NCBI RefSeq assembly: GCF_027409185.1
Contig: NC_084464.1
Location: forward strand, 43,127,095-43,191,094
Direction: 5' to 3'
Source: Cynocephalus volans
Taxonomy: Eukaryota > Chordata > Mammalia > Dermoptera > Cynocephalidae
DNA length: 64,000 bases
In this document: positions 36,568-46,548 of the stretch, piece by piece
Numbering within the stretch: position 1 is the first letter of the stretch
Layout: every line of letters starts with the position of its first letter
Notes under the pieces: model-generated
The model's database searches: none
What the model saw: the letters and a program-made list of their open reading frames with translations, nothing else
Told to the model about the DNA's origin: nothing
Made by a program: the position numbers and the translations under genes

Positions 36568-36950
36568 CCGGGGGGCGGGGGGGAAGAAGATATAACAACC
36601 ACAATTACTTGAAGTTGATACAACGAGCAAACAGAAAGGACATTGTTGGGGGGGAGGGGGGGAGGGAGGTTTTGGTGATGGGGAGCAATAATCAGCCACA
36701 ATGTATATCGACAAAATAAAATTAAAAAAAAATAAAAAATAAATAAATAAATGCCTTGTTTCACTACCTGTTGTCTGACCTGGGACCAGTTGCTTAACTT
36801 TCTAAACCTCAATTCTCTATCTATGAAATGGAGTTAATAAAAGTTCCTATTGGAGATATAGTGAAGAGTTGAAGTACTAATTCATACATGGCACTTAGCA
36901 CAATGCCTGGAGCATAGTAAGTACCCAGTGAATGACAGCTGTATTATAAA
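35558..36950 (+). repeat. MIR split by L1 insertion
   Basis: The left part is 35558-35629 ('agtacatggattaaggtctagtgctggggtcagactgctttggttt'). The right part is 36766-36950 ('ttgtctgacctgggaccagttgcttaactttctaaacctcaattctc', then 'cttagcacaatgcctggagcatagtaagtaccc'). The interruption is the L1 at 35630-36748. Confidence 0.85.
35630..36748 (+). mobile_element. Young 5'-truncated L1 in unit C intron
   Basis: An intact C-terminal ORF2p piece of 288 codons runs from 35640 to TAA at 36501, including [54 protein letters not shown] and [13 protein letters not shown]. The 3'UTR with a (CA)n tract (36523-36563), a G-rich tract and an A-rich tail follows. A 17-bp target duplication, AAATGCCTTGTTTCACT, lies at 35613-35629 and 36749-36765. 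It lacks EN/RT domains, so it is dead, but it is close in sequence to the copies at 25185 and 52735 and therefore recent. Confidence 0.93.
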
Positions 36951-37042
36951 CATTATTATTAGTAGTAGTAGTAGTAATAGTTGCAAAAGCAAACCAAATT
37001 TCCAGTGGAACTAACCAGCCATCCTGTCTTAATCAGCATTAG

Positions 37043-37353
37043 CTTCCGATGGTCACGCCACAACCACCGTGCCCACATCACCCACACCTTCCACCGCTCT
37101 CCTCCCTGGACCAACCACAACCATATTCTCTGGACCCACCGCACCTTCCAGTGGAACTAATACAACAGTGTCAGCCCCAGCCTCCAGTGGAACTAAGACA
37201 ACAGCCACAATTTCCAATGTCACCAGCACAAGTACTGCCCCTCCAAGGGATGAGAAAAGACATAACAGGCACCTGAGGCCGTGGGAAGTCGTCCTAATCA
37301 CGCTGGCCTCTGTTGCAATGGCTGTGATCCTCTTCACTGGCTCCTCTTCTATT
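37043..37353 (+). CDS. Mucin unit C: short mucin stem and membrane exon
   Basis: Joined to exon 1 in phase 1 (G+CT = Ala), the frame reads A-S-D-G-H-A-T-T-V-P-T. About 60 Ser/Thr/Pro-rich residues follow (a doubled SSGTNTTVSAP / SSGTKTTATIS motif), then a basic juxtamembrane stretch, PRDEKRHNRHLRPWE, and a hydrophobic helix, VVLITLASVAMAVILFTG. The PWE-hydrophobic layout is what I recall for MUC21-type mucins. The ectodomain is far shorter than in MUC21 or MUC22, which could fit an HCG22-like gene. The donor is uncertain: GTGTGG at 37354 keeps phase 0 with the tail, whereas the better-looking GTGGGT at 37356 would not. Confidence 0.7.
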
Positions 37354-37675
37354 GTGTGGGTGCCTGATGTGTAGGAAACCCTTTTTCTGAGGGAGATAGT
37401 GCAGGAAAGTGAGGAAGAAAGGAAGGTAGAGAAAGCAGGGTCATGTAGGGTAATAGGGAATGAGAAATCAGGAGATTGTTACAATACAAGACATAGAACC
37501 AGCAAGACAGAGGGTCAAGAAAGCCAGTGCATGTTCAGAGGAAACAATGAGGGGAAGAAGGGGGCAAAAGAAGTACTGAGGAGGAGAGCACCAGCTGGTG
37601 GGGGGGACACCTGGGACTGGAGACCCCCGGAAGAGGAGGCATAACTCTGAAATGGTTCGTTCTTTTGTTGTTTAG

Positions 37676-37870
37676 AGAAACTCTCTGTGCCTAAGAAACC
37701 TCTTCAACACAGATCTCCACCAGCCCCATGGCTCCAACCTTGGTCCATACCCTCAAGGCTATTATGGAGATCAAAATGGATCGAGTACAACTGATTCCAG
37801 AGACCAGTGTCCTCCTGTAGCCATGGAGATGACTGGGAGACAGTGTCTAGCCTCGCGGTCCTCAGGGTGA
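37676..37870 (+). CDS. Mucin unit C: MUC21-like cytoplasmic tail exon
   Basis: After GTTGTTTAG (ending 37675) the phase-0 frame has 64 codons and a TGA at 37868 with no internal stop. It begins RNSLCLRNLFNTDLHQPHGS, has a Gly/Tyr/Pro middle, and near the end reads PPVAMEMTGRQ. RNSLxLRNxF, the HPHG-like piece, and AMEM-x-GR near the C terminus correspond to features I recall in the MUC21 tail, which is of similar length. This is the strongest support for family membership and for unit C being intact. It is expected on the cytosolic side of the membrane helix. Confidence 0.78.
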   Translation, partial: RNSLCLRNLFNTDLHQPHGSNLGPYPQGYYGDQNGSSTTDSRDQCPPVAMEMTGRQCLASRSSG

Positions 37871-38019
37871 GGCAGGGAGCTGACCTGGGGGAGCAGGGAC
37901 CTCAGTTCCCCACACTCACCCCAGGGCTGCTCCTCCCAGCTCTGCTTCAGCCCCTGACAGTCCTCCCTCCCACTGGTTTTCCCAGACTGGAAAAAGAAGG
38001 CGACAGCTGCAACTGAATT

Positions 38020-38025
38020 ATTAAA
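38020..38025 (+). terminator. Possible polyadenylation signal of unit C
   Basis: ATTAAA, followed by AAATAAG, 150 bp past the tail stop codon. A plausible 3' end for the gene, on sequence alone. Confidence 0.4.
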
Positions 38026-38179
38026 TAAGTGAATCTAATATATGTGGGAGCCAGGCTGTGTGGGTGTGATTCCACATCGTTGTGAAGAGAGGTTCCTAGA
38101 GACCCCCCTTCCTTGGGTTATCCCGGTTCTCAAATTCCTAGAGTGAAATCCAGAGACTTTACATCTGTCCTACTTTCTT

Positions 38180-38358
38180 TTTTTCTTTTCTTTTCTTTTT
38201 TAAAAGATGAGTGGTAAGGGGATCTTAACCCTTGACTTGGTGTTGTCAGCACCACGCTCTCCCAAGTGAGCTAATCAGCCATCCCTATATAGGGATCCGA
38301 ACCCGTGGCCTTGGTGTTATCAGCACCACACTCTCCCCAGTGAGCCACGGGCTGGCCC
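38180..38358 (-). repeat. Dimeric tRNA-derived SINE with target-site duplication
   Basis: The minus strand reads GGGCCAGCCCGTGGCTCACT, then GGTGCTGATAACACCAAGGC, GGTTCGGATCCCTATATAGG, a second half, and a poly(A)-like tail (TTTTCTTTTC on +). A 16-bp duplication, TCTGTCCTACTTTCTT / TCTGTCCCATTTTCTT, lies at 38164-38179 and 38359-38374. Confidence 0.9.
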
Positions 38359-38374
38359 TCTGTCCCATTTTCTT

Positions 38375-41300
38375 ATCCCCTCCCCCGAGGCCTCTGAGAA
38401 TGAAATCAGGAAAGATGGGGAAGGCAGGTGCTGGACTTTACAGATTTGTTTTGCATGATGGAAAAATGGTCTCTGCGTGAGCTTAGAACATAAAGAGGGG
38501 AAAGTGCTCATGTGTGTTGTGAGGTAGAGAAGGACTTGCTAATGGGGCCACTCCTGTCTGCTCCAGGCTTGAGCTCTTCACAGGGAGGGCAGGTATGAGT
38601 TGCCACCTTTCTGTCCTGTGGGCTCCCAGCCCCAGAGGCCGGCCTGGGCAGGGAGAACATGCTCCCAGTTTCTGCAAGGTCAGGTCCGGCTCACCCTGCT
38701 AGGAATGAGATTCTCAGCAGCCCCTGCAAAACCAGGCCTCAGACAGGGACACAACGTCTGTGTGTCAGCACCACGCTCTTGCTGAAGGCCCGGCCCTGTC
38801 AAGGCCTCAGCGCACTTCGCTCCTCCTACACACACTCCACTGACTCTTTCTCGCTGCGAATGAATCACTGGCCTCTGTGTTGTCAGCTTAACCCTGCTAA
38901 GTCTCTTCAGTTTCTGGGGTTCTTAGCCTTGGTCTTTGCAAGAGTCTTAACAGGACCAAAGTGGTTTCTGTATATACACTTTAAAGTACTGTTAACAAAA
39001 TTGTTTTTAACAGCTGTGTAGAAGCCAGATACAAGAGAGTACCTACTTATGATTCCATCTGTATGAAATTCAAGAATAGTCAATATTAATCCATAGTGAC
39101 AGAGATCAGATCACTGATCTCCTATGAGGGTGAGGATATTTAGGAAGGGGCACTTTTGGGGCAATAGATATGTTGACTGTGCTGTTGGGTACACACTTAA
39201 ATACATTTGTCAGAATTCATTTAACTGCATACTTAAGATCTGTGCACTTCACTGTTTGTAAATTTTCCCTCACTAAAAACAAAAACTGTATAGTAGTTTT
39301 TAAAAAACAATATCTTTGAAGGTAGTAACTAATCTTCAGCTTTAATAGCACCCAGTCATTTATCCTAAAATAATTACCATCTTCTTCATTCATTTCTTCA
39401 CTCATTCATTCACCACATTTACTGAGCACCTGGTTGGCACAGAGTCCCGAAAAGCTGGGGAGTCAAGGATGGACATGTAGGTCACAGTTTGATGAAGGAG
39501 ACAGACTTGTAGACAGATAAATTACAGGCCAATGCATCAAGTACTGTAAATTAACGTACCCCAGGAGGAAAAACACAACTTGACCAGAGGGAGGAGGGGC
39601 TGACTCACATAAAGATGACACTTGGATTATGAAGATTTAACAAGTTTTAATGAGGAGGAGAAGGGGAAATGCCAGGCAAGTGTCCAGCTTGTGCAAGACC
39701 AGGTGTGGCATGGCCGGTGAAAGGCCAGAGACTTGTAGGACTGGATCGCCCAGCAGAGGGAGATAAGGTCAAGGGGTTAACTGTGTGGCTTCAAATGCCA
39801 CACCAAGGTTCATCCTATAACAACAAAAATCCAACAGATCAAGTTAAGGTGTAGTGAAAATTTTTCTTTCAAGCAAGTAGATTCTGATCACCTGATTGAG
39901 TAGAAAACAGAAGCTGGAATCCAGTAAAGAAGCTGTTGTAATATCCCAGTAAAGAACGAAACAAACAAATCCAAGACCACAAACCATGGAAAGGGGAATC
40001 AAGAGGGAAAGTGGATTTCCAGAGATTTCTGACTAGCACTTTTTAAAAATCTCCATCTGTAGAATTCACGGTGACTTTTATTAAAAGTCCCATGTTAGGG
40101 AGGTCTTCATTTAACAGCTCTAGGCAATTTTCTTAAAACTAATTCACCAAATGACTAATTCTTTGAATTTTCTTATTTCCTTTTTTTTTTCTTCAATCCT
40201 GCTCCTTCTGAATCTTGTTTCCTTTAAATAATATTCAACATGTCTCTCTCTTTCTGCAGCTGGAGACTGAGGGATAGACAGAAGGGAGACAGGGAATGTT
40301 TTTTTGATTATGGCATGCTTTATAGCCAAGAACATACTCAAGGAAAATATGTTTGTTTATTAAAAATTTTCATATGAGACTATATTCAAGAACATATGCA
40401 AGAGAAATTGTTTATTCTTGACTCTGAGAGTAATTGCAAATATTATTCCTATAAATAATATATAAATTATAGTCAAAACAATAAGACTACAAAGTATATG
40501 AGTCCATTCATATGACATTCCGGAAATGGCAAAATTATAGGAATATAAGCCAGATATATTCTGCCAGGGTTTGGGTGGGAGAAGGGTTGACTATAAAGGG
40601 ACAGCATAGGGGGAGCTGGGGGACCCCAAGTGATTTAGTGTGGTGAGTACATGACTTCCTCATTTACCAAAATCCGTAGAACTGTACACTAACAAAGAGT
40701 GAATTTTACCATATGAAAATTTAGCAAATTAACTAGGTTGTGGGGGGGGGAAGGTAGAAGGAAGACTGGCGAATGAACCAGATAACACCCTGGAGGGGAT
40801 GGGAAAGAAGGAGCTGACCTAAGTAACCTTGAGCAACAGTGTTTTGACTGTAAGGCTAAAGACAAAAAAACTGCACGCAAACACTGTACTCTAGCTGGTA
40901 AATTTGTTTCTCACATGGGTATGAATTAGCAATTCTGAAACCACTATTTGTTTGCTAGGGTCCAACAGCTAAGTAAAAATATTGTAGCTGTACAGATCCA
41001 TGTAACAGAAAGAAGTTACAGATCAGTAAAGGGGAGAGGCTGGAACCAACCCTGTGTTGCTGGTTGGAACTGGAGCAAATGTGCTCAAGCTCATGTGTAA
41101 TACGTGTGCAGATAGATAATTACAGAAATAAATTTAGATAGGTGTTTATGTGAGTTAGTATACATGTGTATATTTCCTGGCTCTAACTTCTGTGAGGGAC
41201 ATGAAGCAGTGACACCCATTAGCAATGAGTACACCTAGATCCCAGATTTTGGTTTCTAAATACTATTCTCTAATAAAAAAAAGAGGAGCCAGAGCTCTGT

Positions 41301-41552
41301 GGAGAAATGGTTGATTCCAGGAACTGGGCAGAGAAAATATAAAATGAGCATGAAGCTTCTTGTGATGCTAGAACACAAGAAAGTGCTTTTTAAAAAGGAT
41401 GGAGGATGTTAAAAAGGCACTGGTGCCAACCTAAATGGTCACCCAAGGGCCAAAGTTTGAGCAACAAAATAAATAGTGATAGTATTGGATCATAACTCAC
41501 AGAACAAAATACATACCTATGAGTCCATGCTGACATAAACAGCTGAATAAAT
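38375..41552. other. Gene-free interval
   Basis: No gene is recognised. It contains scattered old-repeat text and a CTCF-core-like word, CCCAGCAGAGGGAG, at 39749-39762. The 120-codon frame at 38659 has no recognisable domain. Confidence 0.4.
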
Positions 41553-41561
41553 AAATTGGAG

Positions 41562-41668
41562 GAGCTGGCCGGTTAGCTCAGTTGATTAGAGAGCAGCCAG
41601 CCTTGTAACACCAAGGTCAAGGGTTCAGATCCCCATATAAACCAGCCAACAAAAAAGAAAAAAAAGAA
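41562..41668 (+). repeat. Monomeric tRNA-Ile-type SINE
   Basis: GAGCTGGCCGGTTAGCTCAG, then TTGTAACACCAAGGTCAAGG and GTTCAGATCCCCATA, then an A-rich tail. Flanked by AAATTGGAG at 41553-41561 and 41669-41677. The clearest tRNA-like head in the window. Confidence 0.9.
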
Positions 41669-42718
41669 AAATTGGAGAGAAGGCACTCCTTTCAGAAGAA
41701 TTTCAATTAATAAATCTGGAGGGAATAAGGGACACCTTTAGAACCCCACAGTGACAGCTGCTGCAGGAAAGATGCACCAATGGATGCTGATATTAGCAAG
41801 TAAAAATTTAGGCAAAACAGGATATTTGCATAGTCTCAAATATCTCCCCCCAAATGTTTAGTAATTACAAAGGAAAAAACAGTATCTTTACAGTGGAGAC
41901 TCCTGCCTAACATCATCTTAACCAAGTAACCAGGGTGAACATCACAGTAACACGTCGTGTTGATCTCAGGTGCTCCCTGATATGCCGCACTGGGAAGGGT
42001 ACATCGCCTCTATGGTATCCTCCCCAGTAATTCACAACCTCCACTCAGTCAGAAGAAAATAGGCCATTCTGTAAAATATCGGGCCAGGACTCTTCAGAAG
42101 TGTCCACATCGTGAAAGACAAAGACAGAGGAACTGTCGCAGACAGCAGGAGCCTAAAGAGACCTGAAGCGTACATGCCAGGTGGTATCCCAGATTGGATC
42201 CTAGAACAGAAAAAGGGCATTAACGGAAAAACATGTGAAATCTGGATAAATCCTGGAGTTTACTTAATAGTATTGTACCAATGATAATATCTTAGTTTCT
42301 ATAAATATAATTGTACTATATAATACGTTGACATGAGGAAAAGCTGGGGAAGGAATATATGAGAAGTCTCTATACTATTTTTGCAACTCTTCTGTAAGTT
42401 TAAAATTGTCTCAAAAGGAAGTTTTAAAAGTTTTAAAACAAAACAGAAAAACATCAGGGACCTCTACATGAAAAAGGGTGAATTTCACTATATGCAAATT
42501 ATACCTCTTGACACACACAAAAAGTATATATATACAAATACTTTTTGAATGTGTCTAAATTATATTCTTAAAAACATTTAATACATTTAAATAACATTAG
42601 TAGTTGAAACAATCAATTAAATTTGGTAAGCTGGCCATTCATTAAATTGACTTTCAGGAAATCAGCAGCTGTCTAATAGGGGAACAAGCTCCTGACCTTC
42701 CTGTGATTCTCAAGCTCC

Positions 42719-43218
42719 TATTTTATTTTTTAATTTTTATTTTTATTTATTTTACTTCTCAGTATCCATTGTAGTTGATTTTCATACCCCTTTACCCATT
42801 CCTCTCCACTCCACTCCCCCCAACATATCTGTTCACTTGACTTAAAGAATTCAAGGAATTTTTTCTGGTTATTCTGTCTTCTTCCCCCTGACCCTTGATT
42901 TGTTTGTATATTTATTTATTATTTATTTATTTATTTTTAGCTCCCACAAATAAGTGAGAACATGTAGTATTTCTCTTTCTGTGCCTGAGTTGTTTCACTT
43001 AATATAATTTTCTCTAAGTCCATCCATGTTGTGCGAAGGGTAGTATTTTGTTCTTTTTTATAGCTGAGTAGTATTCCATTGTGTAGATGTACCACAGTTT
43101 CCTTATCCACTCATCAGATGATGGACATTATGGGCTGGTTCCAGCTCTTGGCTACTGTAAATAGAGCTGCAATACACGTTGGAGTACGGGTATCCCTTCA
43201 GCATGATGATTTCCAGTT
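42719..43218 (-). repeat. L1 3'-end fragment, older than the young copies
   Basis: On the minus strand the text runs from ORF2 end ('gggctggttccagctcttggctactgtaaatagagctgc' as seen on +) to a 3'UTR ending near 42719 in T-rich sequence on +. Diverged from the young copies and non-coding. Confidence 0.75.
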
Positions 43219-44102
43219 AGGAGGACACTGGGAAGGAGAGAGACCCTGCAAGTGGCAGGAAATGCCCCTGAAGGAAAACGAGACCAACTTTGATTTTCTG
43301 GACAGTGTTGAATGAGGCAGGGATGAGGGTCAAAGAAGGAAGTAAGAGATATGGGCATTGTCATTCAGGCATGACAGGACCTTTGGATGTGAGCTCATTT
43401 TGTCTAGTAATTGAAGAGAGCTCATTGGGATAAAGGTACTCATGTGACGGGTGCAAAGAGGGGATCTGTGGGCTGGAGAGAAACCAGTGCAAAGCGTCTG
43501 GTGCATGACTGAGAGAAGAGGTCAATTTTCAGAGGGAGAGATGGGTGTTCCAGGCCCCCCATGAATGCTACTCCCTCTCTGTTAAGGACCGAGGTGGCCT
43601 GCACCCTCTGACATCTAGCCCGCCTCTCGCCACGTGCTGTTCCCCCAGGCAGGCCTGGCCCATACCCTCTGTGGTCACCCTGGCCTTACCACCCCACCTG
43701 TGGAAAGGAAACCCAAGGCCCTCTCTGAGCACTGAGACATCGAATGGAGGACAGTCTTCATCTAGGGATCTGCTTCTGAAGGTGATGCCACCCACGCTGG
43801 CAAGCCCGATCCCTGCTACTGCTCAGCTCTGGACTCTGGTCCCATGCCAAGAGCCCCTTCGTGCCCCTGTGACATCTCCCTTCTGCCATGCCCTGCCGTG
43901 CCACTCTTCTGTATCAGATGCTTCTTTCCTTGAGTGACAGAGAGTAATGGTGCAGGCTGCTCCTCCCTCAGGATGGAAGACCCAGGAGCCCTGGAATCCC
44001 ACAACCACAGAGGGCCGAAGGAGAAGGAAAGATTGAAAAATAAATTGAGAAGAGGAGGGAGGAGGAGGTGTCCTGGCTCCCAGTTTTGTGAATTCTCTTA
44101 AG

Positions 44103-44175
44103 ATGAAAAGAGGAAAATGCCCCAGCACATCCCTCCTCCTGCCACCGCTGCTTCTGCTCAGGTACTCAGAACTGG
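44103..44175 (+). CDS. Mucin unit D: signal-peptide exon
   Basis: ATG in context CTTAAGATGAAAAGAGG, matching the unit C start. It encodes MKRGKCPSTSLLLPPLLLLR then YSEL and one base before the donor GTGAGT at 44176. The basic start, Leu-rich core and phase-1 end are the same as in unit C. The downstream part of unit D is decayed, so this is probably a relic exon of a pseudogene. Confidence 0.55.
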
Positions 44176-44657
44176 GTGAGTGATTAGTTTGGGAGACGTG
44201 GACTCAAAGGTTCCCCAGGGCCTGGAGAAATGGGGTGGGATCCCTGGAAGAGGAACCCCTTGGACCCAGGCAGGGCCAGTCCTCAGCAAAGGCAGGTGGG
44301 TGAAGCCTGGCAGCTCCGGACCCTGCTGTCGCCCCCAACTCGCTGCCTCTGGGAAGCAGGTTCCCAGCGTCCTGCTCCTTCTCATCCTCACATCCCCTTT
44401 TAGGGAAATGCTCTGTTTTTGATTATTTATACTTTGAATTTCTGCATTTTAACTATCTTTGAGAAATGAAAGATTTAAGCCCTATTAGAGGGATTTGGGG
44501 AGCCAGCAGCTGATAGAGAGGAATTGTTTGGGGCAGAAGGACCCAAAACTCCAAAATTTATACCATATATGCTGCATTTATCCCTAAGAATAAATATTCC
44601 CAGTTCTGAATCCTGCCGATGGTGGTGAGTGGATGAAGATGGAGGGGACTCATCTTT

Positions 44658-44735
44658 TCTTTCTTTCTTTCTTTTTTTTTTTTTTTTTGTGGCATCTGGT
44701 CAGTAAGGGACCCTTGACCTTGGTGTTATAACATC
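44658..44735 (-). repeat. Truncated SINE
   Basis: On the minus strand: ACACCAAGGTCAAGGGTCCC, then 'ttactgaccagatgccac', then poly(A). Flanking CATCTT...CTTTCT words are compatible with a target duplication. Confidence 0.7.
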
Positions 44736-45442
44736 TTCTTTCTACTGTCCAGCACAGTGCTGCTGTCAACTCCAACTGGACCATACCCACCACCACTTAT
44801 GACTACTCTCCTGCTGCTGCCCCCAAACCATGCTGAATCCATCTGCCTCCACTCTTGCCACTTCAATCCAAGGTCTGACCCAGGAGTTGTCTCATTCCAA
44901 ATCATATACCAAGCCATGACCTGAATTTAATTTCTCATATGAATCATCACTTCTGCCTCATTTGTTTGCCAGAACCCCAGGCATAAGTGAGTGAGAGGAG
45001 ACGCAGACGAACACAGAGTCAGAACACCTCAGTTTCTGAAACACCAATACAGAGGGGAGTGAGGCAGAGGAAGTCAGGTTTACCGCTCCATGGGAAGAGA
45101 CCAGGTCTGGAAAAGACAGAATCAAAGGCTGGGGAAGCAGCCTTCTAAGGACATGGCTTACCTCTAGATAACCCATATTGTAGTGCAAGAGGATTCTTTG
45201 TGGAATATGTCCTATCAGAGTTAAATTAAAAATATCAGATAATCCTTAACTCAAATAAATCCAACCACAGGACCCAAGGAGATGTGTCATTTGCATGGGA
45301 GGACAGTTATGACAAAAACCAAGCAGAGAAGATGAGGATAGGCCATCGACAATCCACCTTAAATAAGATTACTTTTGCATAGGAACAAGCCGAAATATTT
45401 CCCCTAAGGGCCCAGACCAGCCCTGAAGACTTGAGAACAGTA
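44736..45442. other. Gene-free interval inside unit D
   Basis: Possibly includes decayed mucin text near 44760-44830 ('ctccaactggaccatacccaccaccactt'), but there is no sustained frame. The rest is non-coding. Confidence 0.35.
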
Positions 45443-45870
45443 GAAAATTATATTACTGCAGACTCAAGGACAACTGAGAGCTCTATCACGGTAGAGCTGG
45501 AGACCACTGAGGACTATGTCACCACAGATCCGGGGACCACTGAGGACTATTGCTGCAGACTAAGAGACCACTGAGTACTATGTCACTGAAGAACCTGGGA
45601 CCACTAAGGACAATGTAATGGAAGCACCATGTCAGCAAAGAAACTGGGACCACTGAGGACTATATCACTGAAGACCCAGAGACCACTGAGGACTATGTCA
45701 CTGAAAACCCGGGGATCACAGAAGAGTATATCACTAAGCATCCTGAATAAGTTCAGTCACAGCAGTGAAACCCACCGAGCTCCTGACCCCCATGGGAATT
45801 ATCCTTATACCCCTGGGTGTAAGCACAGTCACTGTTGTTCTCTTTGTTGAACTTTGCTTCATTGTGGTAT
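45443..45870 (+). pseudogene. Mucin unit D: decayed acidic-repeat domain and membrane segment
   Basis: The frame begins ENYITADSRTTESS, then repeats an 11-residue motif, TTEDYVTTDPG, about six times to 45745. A short deletion near 45550 throws it out of frame to a TGA. Later units are readable in other frames, and the last ends KHPE-stop. After the repeats, 'CCC ATG GGA ATT ATC' begins a hydrophobic stretch, PMGIILIPLGVSTVTVVLF then VELCFIV (45788-45868). It parallels the unit A helix ([14 protein letters not shown]). No tail exon was found. The Glu/Asp/Tyr repeat differs strongly from the Ser/Thr repeats of unit A. Related to this mucin family, but the gene symbol is not assigned. Confidence 0.6.
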
Positions 45871-46017
45871 TTGGCCCAGGAAAGTGAAGGACATTATGGG
45901 AATGAGGGCACCTGAGGAAAAGGAGGTGGGAATGGGGCGTTGATGTATAAAGGTGGGAGAAATTGTCAGGCATGAGGAAACCCATATAGATAGAGCTTTG
46001 CAAAAACACAGGGAGAG

Positions 46018-46155
46018 GGCCGAGCCCGTGGCGCACTCGGGAGAGGGCGACGCTCCCGCCGCGGGTTCGGATCCTATATAGGAATGGCCGGCGCACTCCC
46101 TGGCTGAGTGCCGGTCACGAAAAAGACAAAAAAAACAAAAACAAAAACAAAAACC
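46018..46155 (+). repeat. GC-rich young SINE subfamily
   Basis: GGCCGAGCCCGTGGCGCACT, then CGCTCCCGCCGCGGGTTCGG and a shortened second half ending GCCGGTCACGAAAAAGACAA and a CAAAAA-type tail. Many CpGs are undecayed. 16-bp duplication AAAAACACAGGGAGAG / AAAAACACAGAGAGAG at 46002-46017 and 46156-46171. Confidence 0.9.
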
Positions 46156-46478
46156 AAAAACACAGAGAGAGATGGTGGTGGAGAGAAGGGAAGGAGCAGC
46201 TAGCATAAAAGATGAAGGAAGAACTGGGGGAGAGAGGAAGTTCTCAGAGACAGAGGGAAGAGGAAGGGTACAGAGAGAGACAAAGTAAACAGAAAAAAAC
46301 ATAAAAACACAAATATAATAAGACATAGTGAGAGCTAGAGCAAGCATAAACCACTAGGTAGAGATTGATGTAAAAGACTGGAAATTTTCATAGGAAGACA
46401 AGAAATTACAGGGTCAGAGGAGTGGAGGAAATGGAAACATTTTGGATGGCCCACTCATGTCAGAAATGATATATTTTT

Positions 46479-46538
46479 ACACCAAGGTCAAAGGTTCAGA
46501 TCCCCGTACCAGCCAGCCACCAAAAAAAGAAAGAAGCT
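46479..46538 (+). repeat. 5'-truncated SINE with target-site duplication
   Basis: ACACCAAGGTCAAAGGTTCA, then GATCCCCGTACCAGCCAGCC and an A-rich tail. Flanked by ATATATTTTT at 46469-46478 and 46539-46548. Confidence 0.85.
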
Positions 46539-46548
46539 ATATATTTTT

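Larger units (their letters stand above)
34377..37042 (+). other. Intron 1 of mucin unit C
   Basis: GTGAGT to GCATTAG. It contains a MER5-like fragment near 35293-35345, a MIR split by a young L1 (35630-36748), and a TAG/TAA trinucleotide run at 36959-36978. No exon was recognised inside. Confidence 0.6.

Noticed and set aside
38659-39021. 120-codon frame in GC-rich sequence after unit C
   Set aside because: No recognisable domain, overlapping frames on both strands, no splice or start support.
41562-41668. Possible tRNA-Ile gene
   Set aside because: The anticodon region is disrupted, an A-tail follows, and target-site duplications flank it, so it is a SINE.
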